A stretch of DNA of 26,444 bases, from contig CABFPE010000196.1 in assembly GCA_900660155.1 (NCBI GenBank), positions 797,176 to 823,619 of the forward strand. Direction: 5' to 3'. Shown piece after piece: positions 11,797-20,589 of the stretch. This stretch comes from Hofstenia miamia (taxonomy: Eukaryota > Xenacoelomorpha > Acoela > Hofsteniidae). Position 1 is the first letter of the stretch. Every line of letters begins with the position of its first letter. A program made the position numbers and the translations under genes. The notes below the pieces were generated by a model. The model saw only the letters and a list, made by a program, of their open reading frames with translations. It was not told the origin of the DNA and searched no databases.

Positions 11797-12853
11797 TAAA
11801 AAACATTCTTAGAATTTAATTTCTGCAGAATTCTAAATACCACTACCATTATATTAACTTTATTGCAAAGTTTTGTTTCATATGAAAATTATTTTGATTA
11901 GCATTGCATATTTAATCTAATGCATCTTTTTCGCGAGAAGAGCAAAGTGCATTGTAACATTTGAATTAAAAATTTGCGAAGCATAACTGATTTTGAAAAT
12001 AGAAAGTTTAAGTTTTTTATTTAAGAATCCCTTAATATGCTTAATTCAGTTGAAAACATTTCACAATTTGATGGTTCTTATTAGAAATTTCATATTTAAT
12101 ATACTTAATCTGCATTTGATCTGATTCAGTAAATTTTTTATGAAGGAATCGTAGTTGTATCATGAATATTATCTGCATCAAAATTTGTTTCAATTTGATT
12201 GATTATTGGTAGCTAACATGTACATGCCATAAACGCTCAGATTCTCAGAAACTAATTTCTAATTAGCAGTTGTTCTCATTATTTATAAAGAGATAATCCA
12301 CCAGCAAGATAATATTATCATTTGCTTAAACTATTAGCAAATAACTAAATGCTATCATGATAACAATGTTGATCTTGCCATGACCAATTTTCTAGTGAAA
12401 TTGAATTTTTTAGGCAATCTTGATCTAGTCTATTTATAGGAAAATATCTGCCATGAAAGAAACATCACAATTCCATGTTGTGATGTATATAGTATTATAT
12501 AAGGCTTCAATATTTTTCATTGCTAACCATTTGACTTTTGAAATTCCCTTATTATGAGACATACGGATTAAGTTATGTTTTCTGGTCATCTTGAGAATGT
12601 ACTTGCCAAAAAACAAAAGAACATTGAAACAGTCCAAAATTTTTTTCTATTTAGCATTAAGTTGCCGTCGTCGAAAATTGACTAATGTGACAGTTTTCAG
12701 GTTTGCCTGAACTTTATGCCTAATTATGGATATCTACTAGTGCAAAACTGAAAGAACATTGAAGAATATATCTACACCAACCTGTGAGAAATTCCATGGC
12801 TATATTATAAATGCATTGTAGGAATGTCCGGAGAATTTCCAGATCATCTGTAA
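11797..12853. other. Anonymous AT-rich DNA, no gene seen
   Basis: The minus-strand frame at 12434-12637 (67 codons) has no recognisable domain. No repeats or RNA genes were recognised. Confidence 0.5.
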
Positions 12854-12871
12854 ATATATATATATATATAT
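12854..12871. repeat. (TA)n microsatellite
   Basis: Nine TA units just upstream of the duplicated block. Confidence 0.9.
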
Positions 12872-13368
12872 CAAATATATTATTTTTAATTACGATTTTA
12901 GTAAAATCTTGTTATTTGAAGTGTAACATTATATATCAATAGTTTGTAACGGTCTGTTTTTTGCCAATAAACTTCCTTTTGCTCTTATAATTACATTTTC
13001 ACATTGAAAATATCAATGAAAACCATAGGGATAAATTTTAGGTATGTTCACTGATAATTAGAGCTGGGATTTTTATTTGTTCACATAACACATATTTGTT
13101 CAAATATTCAAGGTCAAATTTGAAAGCACATATTTGTGCAAATAATTAGCTAAGAATTCACGATTGGAGCTGAATTTGATCTCTCAAACCAATTTGCTTT
13201 AATTGACCTATCGTATCACGCCACATCCTTGATTGTCAATATTACAATCTTCAATTGCGTGTGTGTTTTTTTAATAAAGTCGATCTTTAACATAGTAGCC
13301 ATGCCAAAAGAGGCTTTAACGATCTCAAAACGGGCCGAGGATCCTTCTGTATTTAAAGCTGATAGGAA

Positions 13369-13500
13369 CCTACTTTTTGCACTGCTTGTTCCACTAAAAT
13401 CTGCTTTACTATGCGGTCGCAGGTTACTCAGCACTTGAATAGTGAAAAACACAAGAAAAACGATCGACTATCAGAACAACAAACGCTTATATCAAGATAA
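13369..13500 (+). pseudogene. BED-type zinc-finger remnant (hAT/CGGBP1-like), copy 1
   Basis: A 43-codon plus-strand frame reads FCTACSTKICF, then SQVTQHLNSEKHKKN. This gives a Cys-x2-Cys ... His-x5-His arrangement with the Thr-Gln-His...Lys-His-Lys tail usual in BED fingers at the N-terminus of hAT transposases and in CGGBP1-like proteins. BED fingers bind DNA. The frame is closed by stops just upstream and at 13498-13500. A neighbouring frame upstream (13304-13368) may be the displaced continuation. No transposase core follows, so this is a decayed remnant. The call rests on motif spacing seen by eye. Confidence 0.4.
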
Positions 13501-13927
13501 CTTGATACACATCGTACAGAAAATTGCACCAAGTTATTCTGATGCTTTTGAAGCAATCCAAAACCATCAAATATTATCTCAAAATGGGCATCATTCAATA
13601 ATCAAAAATTTTGATTGTATGAATCAAATACCCTGAAATTTGCTTAATTGTCCTATTAAATATACTTCAACAACATCATTTTGCACATAACAAATTTACA
13701 CTGAATATTTATACTTTGATTAGAAAATAATTTTTAGAAGCAGCATAAAAAAGTATAATGTCAAATGGAGTTGTACAAGTGTTCAAGCAATACCAACTCA
13801 GTACTGAAATTTGCATAAATTATTATTTAAATATTACAATAGTAATAAATGGTATCCCACAATTATTTTCATATTAGTTTTATAATTCGTGTATCTTGTA
13901 CGAATTCTATTATGCGGTGCCTTCAAC

Positions 13928-14044
13928 TCATTTATTTTGTTGAATGACCTATATAATATTCAAAAAGTTAGTTTGTGGATATTTTTGAATCTAAGTGATA
14001 TAAAAAAGACCCTAACACCAAACCCTAACCCTAGCCATACCTCT
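13928..14044 (+). repeat. Dispersed CCCTAA-like repeat, truncated copy at the N
   Basis: This is the left half of the same repeat as 6511-6727 and 15084-15301, cut at the N at 14045. It contains AACCCTAACCCTAGCC near 14021-14036. Confidence 0.7.
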
Positions 14045-14045
14045 N
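14045..14045. other. Single-N assembly gap
   Basis: An ambiguous base flanked by two copies of the same 1155-bp sequence. It is best read as a contig join. Confidence 0.9.
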
Positions 14046-15200
14046 TTACGATTTTAGTAAAATCTTGTTATTTGAAGTGTAACATTATATATCAATAGTT
14101 TGTAACGGTCTGTTTTTTGCCAATAAACTTCCTTTTGCTCTTATAATTACATTTTCACATTGAAAATATCAATGAAAACCATAGGGATAAATTTTAGGTA
14201 TGTTCACTGATAATTAGAGCTGGGATTTTTATTTGTTCACATAACACATATTTGTTCAAATATTCAAGGTCAAATTTGAAAGCACATATTTGTGCAAATA
14301 ATTAGCTAAGAATTCACGATTGGAGCTGAATTTGATCTCTCAAACCAATTTGCTTTAATTGACCTATCGTATCACGCCACATCCTTGATTGTCAATATTA
14401 CAATCTTCAATTGCGTGTGTGTTTTTTTAATAAAGTCGATCTTTAACATAGTAGCCATGCCAAAAGAGGCTTTAACGATCTCAAAACGGGCCGAGGATCC
14501 TTCTGTATTTAAAGCTGATAGGAACCTACTTTTTGCACTGCTTGTTCCACTAAAATCTGCTTTACTATGCGGTCGCAGGTTACTCAGCACTTGAATAGTG
14601 AAAAACACAAGAAAAACGATCGACTATCAGAACAACAAACGCTTATATCAAGATAACTTGATACACATCGTACAGAAAATTGCACCAAGTTATTCTGATG
14701 CTTTTGAAGCAATCCAAAACCATCAAATATTATCTCAAAATGGGCATCATTCAATAATCAAAAATTTTGATTGTATGAATCAAATACCCTGAAATTTGCT
14801 TAATTGTCCTATTAAATATACTTCAACAACATCATTTTGCACATAACAAATTTACACTGAATATTTATACTTTGATTAGAAAATAATTTTTAGAAGCAGC
14901 ATAAAAAAGTATAATGTCAAATGGAGTTGTACAAGTGTTCAAGCAATACCAACTCAGTACTGAAATTTGCATAAATTATTATTTAAATATTACAATAGTA
15001 ATAAATGGTATCCCACAATTATTTTCATATTAGTTTTATAATTCGTGTATCTTGTACGAATTCTATTATGCGGTGCCTTCAACTCATTTATTTTGTTGAA
15101 TGACCTATATAATATTCAAAAAGTTAGTTTGTGGATATTTTTGAATCTAAGTGATATAAAAAAGACCCTAACACCAAACCCTAACCCTAGCCATACCTCT
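14046..15200. repeat. Duplicated 1155-bp block, copy 2 (right of N)
   Basis: The second copy of 12890-14044, which then continues into unique sequence at 15201. It contains the second copy of the BED-finger remnant. Confidence 0.9.
14525..14656 (+). pseudogene. BED-type zinc-finger remnant, copy 2
   Basis: Same sequence as 13369-13500, shifted by 1156. If the duplication is an assembly artefact, the genome holds only one such remnant here. Confidence 0.4.
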
Positions 15201-15301
15201 AACCTTGACTCTAACTCTTTTCATAACCTTTGCATGATGCGAACTGCATTTTTATTGACCATAACAGGCTGAATTTACACTAAATCAGAATGAAATTCAA
15301 T
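15084..15301 (+). repeat. Dispersed repeat with CCCTAA-like core, copy 2
   Basis: The full-length partner of 6511-6727. Its core at 15164-15200 contains CCAAACCCTAACCCTAGCC, followed by CTCTAACCTTGACTCTAACT, which are degenerating telomere-like hexamers. The flanking landmarks GGATATTTTTG and GATGCGAACTGCA are shared with copy 1. Confidence 0.7.
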
Positions 15302-15636
15302 CAAAGTGAAACCCGGGACTTCATCTATGAAAAAAAACATGGAATTTCTTGCCTTTTCCACACATGGAATTTGAATATTTTTGCAATTTTCCTGGTAAAT
15401 CAAGACCTTCGATGTGTTTTGCGGTTCAAGTGTTTTGAAGTCTCCAGTATTTTCTTTAGGGTTATCTTGGATCGAATATTTTCCGATCCATATCTAATCC
15501 AATTCTCATGCATGTACATGGATAAATCCATTAATGAACGATATCCACGAGCAAAATTCACTCAGAAAAAAAATTATACAAGGTGCTCATTTATTGTGTT
15601 GTTTTGAAAACATTAGAGGAGAGAGACTGAAAATTG
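15302..15636. other. Unassigned sequence with a 105-codon open frame
   Basis: The plus-strand frame at 15290-15607 (105 codons) begins in the tail of the dispersed repeat. It is rich in Phe, Ile and Ser and has no recognisable domain, signal peptide or repeat. It may be chance or part of an unrecognised repeat, and I do not call it a gene. Confidence 0.4.
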
Positions 15637-15644
15637 CAGATGCC
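15637..15644. repeat. 8-bp target site duplication, left (CAGATGCC)
   Basis: Identical to 16407-16414 and directly abuts the left TIR of the hAT element. Confidence 0.85.
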
Positions 15645-16406
15645 CAGGGGTGCGTATAGCGCCTACTGTTTAGAGCAGATGCTGTAAATTGTAACGGCAC
15701 AATGTGTTCTGTTAACAGCTAATCAAATTGGTTTCAAGTAAAAAAGAACTATCATGCTATATTTTGCTGTTTTTGGGCGTAATATAAGTACTCTGCAACT
15801 TAATTAAAGTTTCTTCATTGTAGTGTACAAAGCTAAATTATTGGATATTACTTTCTAATATGCCTATCTTTCTGCCTTAAATGGAGCTGTTCTGATGATG
15901 TTTCTGTTGTATCCAATTGGGATTTGTTAAAAATCTTGCAATTTGTTGAAGAAGTAAATTTTACCTTTGTAACCATTAACAGCAGTAACAATAAGAAACG
16001 AGACATTTTCTTTGAAAGCACATCAAATCTGAAAATTCATTGTAAGCATTTAGTTAATACGTAAACAAACAAATGCATGAAAACTGCATTAGTGAAAATT
16101 CAAATAATCTGAAAAACTTTCAGAATTTGAATCTTAAAATTCGCAGTATCCTAGCATAGGTTTGGTAGGGCCCAGACATCATTGCTTCCAGGCCTGGAAA
16201 TTGTTCTCAAATTCCCTGAGTAACACAATAACAGCATTATTGTGAAAAAAGTACGTATTTTGAAATCTAGCAAACCAAATTTCAATTTTTTTTGTCTTGT
16301 GAAATATAAAAGATAAAAAAGCTTTAAATTGGCTGTTAATAGCAAAACTGCCTGCTAATAATGTTAACAGCAGATAATGCTGCTAACAGCAAATTTCCCA
16401 CCCCTG
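15645..16406. mobile_element. Nonautonomous hAT element, 762 bp, perfect TSD
   Basis: The ends are CAGGGGTG (15645) and CACCCCTG (ending 16406), perfect inverted repeats of the Charlie-like hAT type. They are bounded by an exact 8-bp duplication, CAGATGCC. TTAACAGC-like motifs cluster near both ends (15712, 15976, 16332, 16363 and 16383, some inverted) and could be subterminal transposase-binding repeats. There is no transposase coding; the 64-codon minus-strand frame at 16151-16345 has no recognisable domain. The exact duplication suggests a fairly young insertion. Confidence 0.87.
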
Positions 16407-16414
16407 CAGATGCC
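16407..16414. repeat. 8-bp target site duplication, right (CAGATGCC)
   Basis: Exact copy of 15637-15644. Confidence 0.85.
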
Positions 16415-16799
16415 TCTCAATTCATGTGTTTTCTTAGGGAAGGTCTAATATTTTAATTATTATTCCAAACATGTAATTAGCTCTCATTTTGAGATATGAT
16501 TGGTACAAACGCATAATATTGTCTGATTTGTGCAACACAATTATAGGCAACATATTTTGATTGTTCATGTTAATCTATTTTATTGAAAAATTTGTCATAT
16601 TAATGTATAAGTTTTCCTGGTAACCTTTTATTGATGCACAATGATCCATGTATATACATAAAATATTCATGGATGGAATCGAATCTTATCTAGATTCACA
16701 TCCACGCAACCCTGCTTTCCACACATAGCTTCTAATTTTAGCCCCTGCTGCTTACTCATTGTGATTATTATTGCTATTTATAATATTATTATTGAATCA

Positions 16800-16800
<1 letters not shown>
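16415..16800. other. Anonymous AT-rich DNA, no gene seen
   Basis: Ends in imperfect TTA units (from about 16764) that grade into the long (TTA)n tract. No gene was seen. Confidence 0.55.
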
Positions 16801-16854
<54 letters not shown>

Positions 16855-16855
16855 T
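16801..16855. repeat. (TTA)n tract at the 3' end of the retrotransposon
   Basis: About 18 perfect TTA units on the plus strand, which is (TAA)n in the orientation of the retrotransposon. It abuts the element's 3' end. Dong-family elements are known to insert in TAA repeats, so this tract is probably target, tail or both. Confidence 0.95.
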
Positions 16856-16864
16856 CTCACAGCT

Positions 16865-16934
16865 TCATGCTGTTGTCCCTCTCAGCTCGGGAAACTCACC
16901 AGTTCCAGGGAGTCTGAGAGCTTTCCTCAGGACT
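16865..16934 (-). pseudogene. Frameshifted C-terminal tail of the retrotransposon ORF, with hairpin
   Basis: The main frame stops at 16935-16937 (…ALLGTS). The next frame continues as ARVLRK, then ALRLPGTGEFPELRGTTA, and ends at a TGA at 16865-16867. A Leu-Leu-Gly-Thr-Ala-Arg-x-Leu-Arg-Lys-type ending is what I would expect of this ORF family, so a 1-nt change near 16939 probably split the tail off. The same DNA can fold: CTCTCAG pairs with CTGAGAG around an inner GGAA/TTCC stem, and ACAGC pairs with GCTGT beside the TAA tail. It could be an RNA signal for priming, but that is inference. Confidence 0.6.
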
Positions 16935-18602
16935 CTAGCTGGTTCCTAACAATGCTGCCTTCTGTGCTACTGCTCCTCCCCACTTTGGTACTCCCAATTC
17001 CTCCAAGTATCTCTTATGCTTCTTACTCACTGCTAATAGTCCTCCTACAACTACCGGGACTACTTCAACTTTCTTTAACTTCCACAGCCTTTCTATTTCC
17101 TCTGCCAACTCTCTGTACTTGTCTATCTTCTCTTTCTCCTTGCTTTCTACATTTCTGTCCTTTGGTACTGCTATGTCTATCACTGTTCCTAATCTTTTCT
17201 CTTTGTCTACCACTACTATGTCTGGCCTCCGTGCTTCTATCACTTTGCTCGTCTGTATGTTGAAGTCCCACAGTATCTTAACCTTCTCATTTTCTATGAC
17301 GCCCTGTGGCTTGTGCTCATACCACTTGTCTCCTGCTTCTAACCCATGCTGCCTGCTCAAACTCCAGTGTACCATTCTTCCCACCTTGTCATGCCTGAAC
17401 TTATACTCATTCTGTGCCAACTTCTCACACCCTGCTATCAGATGATCTACTGTCTCCGCCTCTTTCTTACATAGCCTACACTTATCACTTACTTCTACTC
17501 TTCTGTCTATATGCTTCTTCACCCAGTTTGTTCTTATTGCTTGCTCCTGTGCTGCCATTATTAGTGCTTCTGTTTCTCTCTTCAGTCCTGCCTTCTTTAA
17601 CCACTTGTTGCTCTCTTCTCTATCACACTTTTCTGTGTTCCTCCAGTATTCTCCATGCATTGCCTTCTGCCTATACCTTGTTTGTCTCTCTGATTCCATC
17701 CTACTCTGGTATATCTTCTTTCCTTCACTCTCAGTTCTTATCTTCTTTAACTCCTTAGTGACCTCTAGTAGGGACCCCTTAGGTTGCTCTTCTACATATT
17801 CCTTTAGCCCTAGTGCTTCTGCTTCTACAGTCTCCTCCACACTTAGCAGCCCTTTCCCTCCCTTATGCCTTGCCATGTACAGCCTATCTACATCTCCATT
17901 GAGGTTGAATGCTCTCTCTGCTGCTAGTATCTTCCTTGTCTCCCTGTCTAATTCCCTCAGTTCATTCTTATTCCACCTAACTATTCCTGCCGAATATCTC
18001 AACACTGGTATCACCCACGTATTAATTGCCTTTATGCTGTTCTGCCCATTCAATGCTGACTTCTGTAGTACCTTCCTTACTCTCCTCTTGTACTCTTTCC
18101 TTAGCCTCATCTTCATTTCCACGTGATCTGTTCTGTCCTTCTCTATTACACCTAAGTACTTGTACCCCTCCTTGACTTCCTCAATCTTATCCCCACTGCT
18201 TGTCCTCAAGCCCTCCCCATCCACACACTTGCCTCTGGTCATTGTCACTGCTGCACACTTTCCTAATCCAAACTCCAACCCTGAATCTCTGCTTGCCTTC
18301 TCCAATGTCTCCACTTGCTTCTGCAACATCTTCCTTGAACTAGCATACATCTTCAGGTCGTCCATGTACCACAGGTGACTTACTTCTCTACCATTCTTCT
18401 CCATCTTATACCCTATGCCTGTCTCCTTTAACCTTTCTGTTATAGGTATTAAGCTAACTACAAACAGTAGTGGCGCTAAGCTGTCTCCCTGGAATATACC
18501 CCGTCTAAACCTCAACCTATGCCCATCTATCTCAGTCTGCCACTTTGCCATCTCCCTCTCTAGAAACTCAACCCATTTCCGTGAAACTCCATTGGCCTCT
18601 AG
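16935..18602 (-). pseudogene. Reverse transcriptase / restriction-like endonuclease ORF (partial)
   Basis: An uninterrupted 555-codon frame runs from the N at 18604 to a stop at 16935-16937. Counting from the internal Met at 18551: the RT motif [13 protein letters not shown] lies at residues 18-30 and the catalytic WYMDDLKMYA box (YxDD type) at 61-70. A thumb-like region ends in DVDRLYMARHKGGKGL (220-235). A CCHC knuckle follows (C358, C361, H370, C375). Then comes a restriction-like nuclease with RRPDIVVVD at 441-449, a second acidic residue D459 in VIDIAVPKD, and KIDKYREL at 475-482. The product would nick target DNA and prime reverse transcription of its own RNA. Met at 18551 is not the true start, because in-frame codons continue into the N. 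Many plus-strand frames here are shadows of this ORF. The copy lacks the fingers part of RT and has lost its own tail by frameshift. Confidence 0.88.
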
Positions 18603-18603
18603 C
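18291..18603 (-). repeat. Duplicated retrotransposon segment, left of N
   Basis: This 313-bp stretch recurs at 18605-18917 with roughly ten differences, including a 1-bp deletion in the second copy. It lies inside the RT region and ends at the N. Confidence 0.85.
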
Positions 18604-18604
18604 N
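18604..18604. other. Single-N assembly gap inside the retrotransposon
   Basis: Flanked on both sides by the same RT segment in slightly different versions. It suggests a join of two alleles or two paralogous copies. Confidence 0.85.
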
Positions 18605-18917
18605 GCTTGCCTTCTCCAATGTCTCCACTTGCTTCTGCAACATCTTCCTTGAACTAGCATACATCTTCAGGTCGTCCATGTACCACAGGTGACTTACTTC
18701 TCTACCATTCTTCTCCATCTTATACCCTATGCCTGTCTCCTTTAACTTTTCTGTGATAGGGATTAAGCTAACTACAAACAGTAGTGGTGCTAAGCTGTCT
18801 CCCTGGAATATGCCTGCCTAAACCTCAACCTATGCCCATCTATCTCAGTCTGCCACTTTGCCATCTCCCTCTCTAGAAACTCAACCCATTTCTGTGAAAC
18901 TCCATTAGCCACTAACA
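18605..18917 (-). repeat. Duplicated retrotransposon segment, right of N, with frameshift
   Basis: The second version of 18291-18603. A missing base near 18815 changes the conserved RT motif region from RRGIFQGD to a shifted RQAYSRET reading, which inactivates this version. Confidence 0.85.
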
Positions 18918-19157
18918 TCTTCAATACCCACTTATGTGAAATGCTGTCATATGCCTTCCTGTAATCTATCCATGCCATTGCTAAGTTCGTCTTTCTTCTT
19001 CTACAATTCTCCACCACTGCCTGGTCTATCAACAACTGGTCTTTGCATCCTCTCGTCTTTGTCCTACATCCCTTCTGCTCCTCTGGTATCAACCTATTCT
19101 GTTCTAAGTAACATGCCAGCCTACTTGAAATCACTGAAGTTAGCAATTTCCACTATT
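18790..19157 (-). pseudogene. RT N-terminal part of the retrotransposon ORF
   Basis: This minus-strand frame starts near 19157 just after a stop. It reads [10 protein letters not shown], then LIPEEQKGC (an early RT block), then [16 protein letters not shown], the RT motif A with its catalytic Asp, and [12 protein letters not shown]. It then runs out of frame near 18815 through a 1-bp deletion in the conserved GIFQGDS box. It is the upstream part of the ORF at 16935-18602, which overlaps it in sequence because of the duplication around the N. Everything upstream of the LLTS block (zinc fingers and first RT motifs) is absent, as usual for 5'-truncated non-LTR copies. There is no true start codon; the ATG within it is internal. 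Confidence 0.82.
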
Positions 19158-19170
19158 TCTTACTTTGCAA

Positions 19171-19232
19171 ATCTTTATGCTGGTATTCCTCTCAGCTCAG
19201 GGAACTCACCAGTTCCCAGGAAGTCTGAGAGC
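19171..19232 (-). mobile_element. Second, very short 3' end of the same retrotransposon family
   Basis: This 62-bp stretch matches the extreme 3' end of the main copy (16861-16922). It has the same CTCTCAG/CTGAGAG stem, an inner GGGAAC/GTTCCC stem and a CAGCATAAAG tail. Allowing for one extra G it encodes the same ending, ALRLPGTGEFPELRGIPA. It is bounded by (TTA)n at 19233-19254 and by imperfect TAA-like units (about 19155-19165) before the main copy. It fits a severely 5'-truncated earlier insertion whose TAA tail was the target for the main copy. Confidence 0.65.
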
Positions 19233-19254
19233 TATTATTATTATTATTATTATT
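19233..19254. repeat. (TTA)n tract on the upstream side of the retrotransposon
   Basis: About seven TTA units. With 16801-16855 it shows that the retrotransposon sits inside a TTA/TAA microsatellite. Confidence 0.93.
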
Positions 19255-20569
19255 TAATGGCATCATTTCTTTAAAAAGCTTGCACCAAACATACCAACCA
19301 TTCACCAATCATCTAAATAGAAATATTTCAAATGAACCAGCAAAGTGTGTTTTTCTTAAACTACCAAACTTACCCAGCATGCCAATGTTACATTACAGTT
19401 TTAAATTTTATTGCATCCTGGAATTGAAAAAGTTGAGTACTAAAATTTTTAACTGATATAAACTATTCCAGAAAATATTGAAATTGACATCTTAGTCAGT
19501 AATAATGAATAAAAAATTTGTATATTTCCCCATGTTTTTTCATAATGGCTGTTAATGCAATTATTGTGAGAAGAATCACCATATCAATAATGGGATTTAA
19601 AGCTTCCAGAATTTTTTCATTGTCTTGCACACTTGAGCATTAGCATATGCATGATTTTTTGCTGGCATTACATCTATTGGCAATGAAGTGAATGAGCAAA
19701 AACAAAGAGATGCCCCTGAATTTTTTTAGAAATACTAAAATATATACCATTGTGCATTTCATGACATTATGAAGAGCAAAGTTACAATTGAATTAAAAAA
19801 TTTCATTTTACATGATGATTTTGCTTTTAGCTTTATTGTTCAGGAGGAGTTGCCTGACCTTCCAGTGGAGGTTCATCCCCCAATGCCCCAATTGCTATGG
19901 GTCTTAGGATATTATCATTTTAAAGACCATTTTGCAATTTTACAATTTAAAAACAACGCACACAATTCTCTAGTATATGATTAATTACTGTAGCTCAAAT
20001 CCTACTAATATCTCTTGCTGGCATTGATAAAAATGCAACATCTGAAAAATGCATGTGGAAAACTTGATTTTAGACTTTATTTCCGTATTTACATTAATTA
20101 CATTGATTGAGGTCAAATTCATTAGTTAATACAGCTGTTTATGTTTATGTATCACACAATCATACACATTAATTTTTCCTGTTGATCTAAAAATTACTGG
20201 GCAGCTTGATCAAACAGAAAAGTAGAAAATGGCTACATACAAGAATTTATGTCATGTTAGTAAATTTTGGACACAGTAAAACATAATAAAGCCATAGCAC
20301 TTTCTCAGTTGCATAGAATAGTCTATGTTATTCTTTAATGCACCATACTTCTAGCAATGCATTCAAGAAAGAGATCAAAAATCAAAACACTTTTATGCTG
20401 ACTCAAAATTTCATTGAAGTGCAAAATGCCAGATCTGACAGCATTGATGCTTGTAATAATAAGAGTTAAAATAAATTTATTGCGGAATATTTTGTAGTGA
20501 TGGTCAGTCTCTTCTCTCAAAATATCAAACATGACCAGTTGGGCGAATGTTCTTAATTTATTTAGTTTC
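19255..20569. other. Anonymous AT-rich DNA, no gene seen
   Basis: The frames at 19769-19984 and 20335-20532 have no recognisable domain. No TIR pair or RNA gene was found. Confidence 0.5.
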
Positions 20570-20589
20570 TAACCCTAACCCTAACCCTA
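20570..20589. repeat. Interstitial telomere-like repeat (CCCTAA)3
   Basis: Just over three perfect CCCTAA units, the complement of the TTAGGG telomere repeat of most animals. Here it stands alone, without the flanking landmarks of the dispersed repeat at 6511 and 15084. Confidence 0.8.

Larger units (their letters stand above)
12890..14044. repeat. Duplicated 1155-bp block, copy 1 (left of N)
   Basis: This block recurs at 14046-15200 at a constant offset of 1156, with no difference noticed. Open frames at matching positions have identical translations. Copy 1 ends exactly at the N, and copy 2 begins with the base that starts copy 1. The pattern is that of two contig ends with an unmerged overlap joined by a placeholder N, so it is most likely an assembly artefact and not a biological tandem duplication. 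Confidence 0.9.
16856..19170 (-). mobile_element. R4/Dong-like non-LTR retrotransposon, 5'-truncated and degenerate
   Basis: On the minus strand the order is RT motifs, thumb, CCHC knuckle, restriction-like endonuclease, short 3' tail, (TAA)n. Presence of a restriction-like endonuclease C-terminal to RT places it among the R2/R4/NeSL-type elements. The (TAA)n target fits Dong of the R4 clade. The N-terminal zinc-finger region and the first RT motifs are missing; the sequence begins at about 19157 inside RT. An N at 18604 with duplicated flanks, a frameshift near 18815 and another near 16939 make this copy defective. It is richer in GC than its surroundings. Confidence 0.85.

Noticed and set aside
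13216..14608. Paired identical frames of 64-78 codons on both strands, suggesting a duplicated small gene
   Set aside because: They are the same sequence placed twice around the N at 14045. The frames overlap on opposite strands and have no recognisable domain apart from the BED remnant in a third frame.
15290..15607. 105-codon plus-strand frame
   Set aside because: It begins inside the dispersed CCCTAA repeat and has no recognisable features. Length alone does not support a gene.
16865..16925. Hammerhead- or HDV-like self-cleaving ribozyme at the retrotransposon ends
   Set aside because: The fold is a simple nested hairpin. The hammerhead core (CUGANGA with GAAA) and the HDV double pseudoknot are not present.
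16952..18657. Several plus-strand open frames of 80-173 codons, rich in Leu and Ser
   Set aside because: They lie antisense to the RT/endonuclease ORF, which carries all catalytic motifs in order. They are shadows produced by its codon composition.
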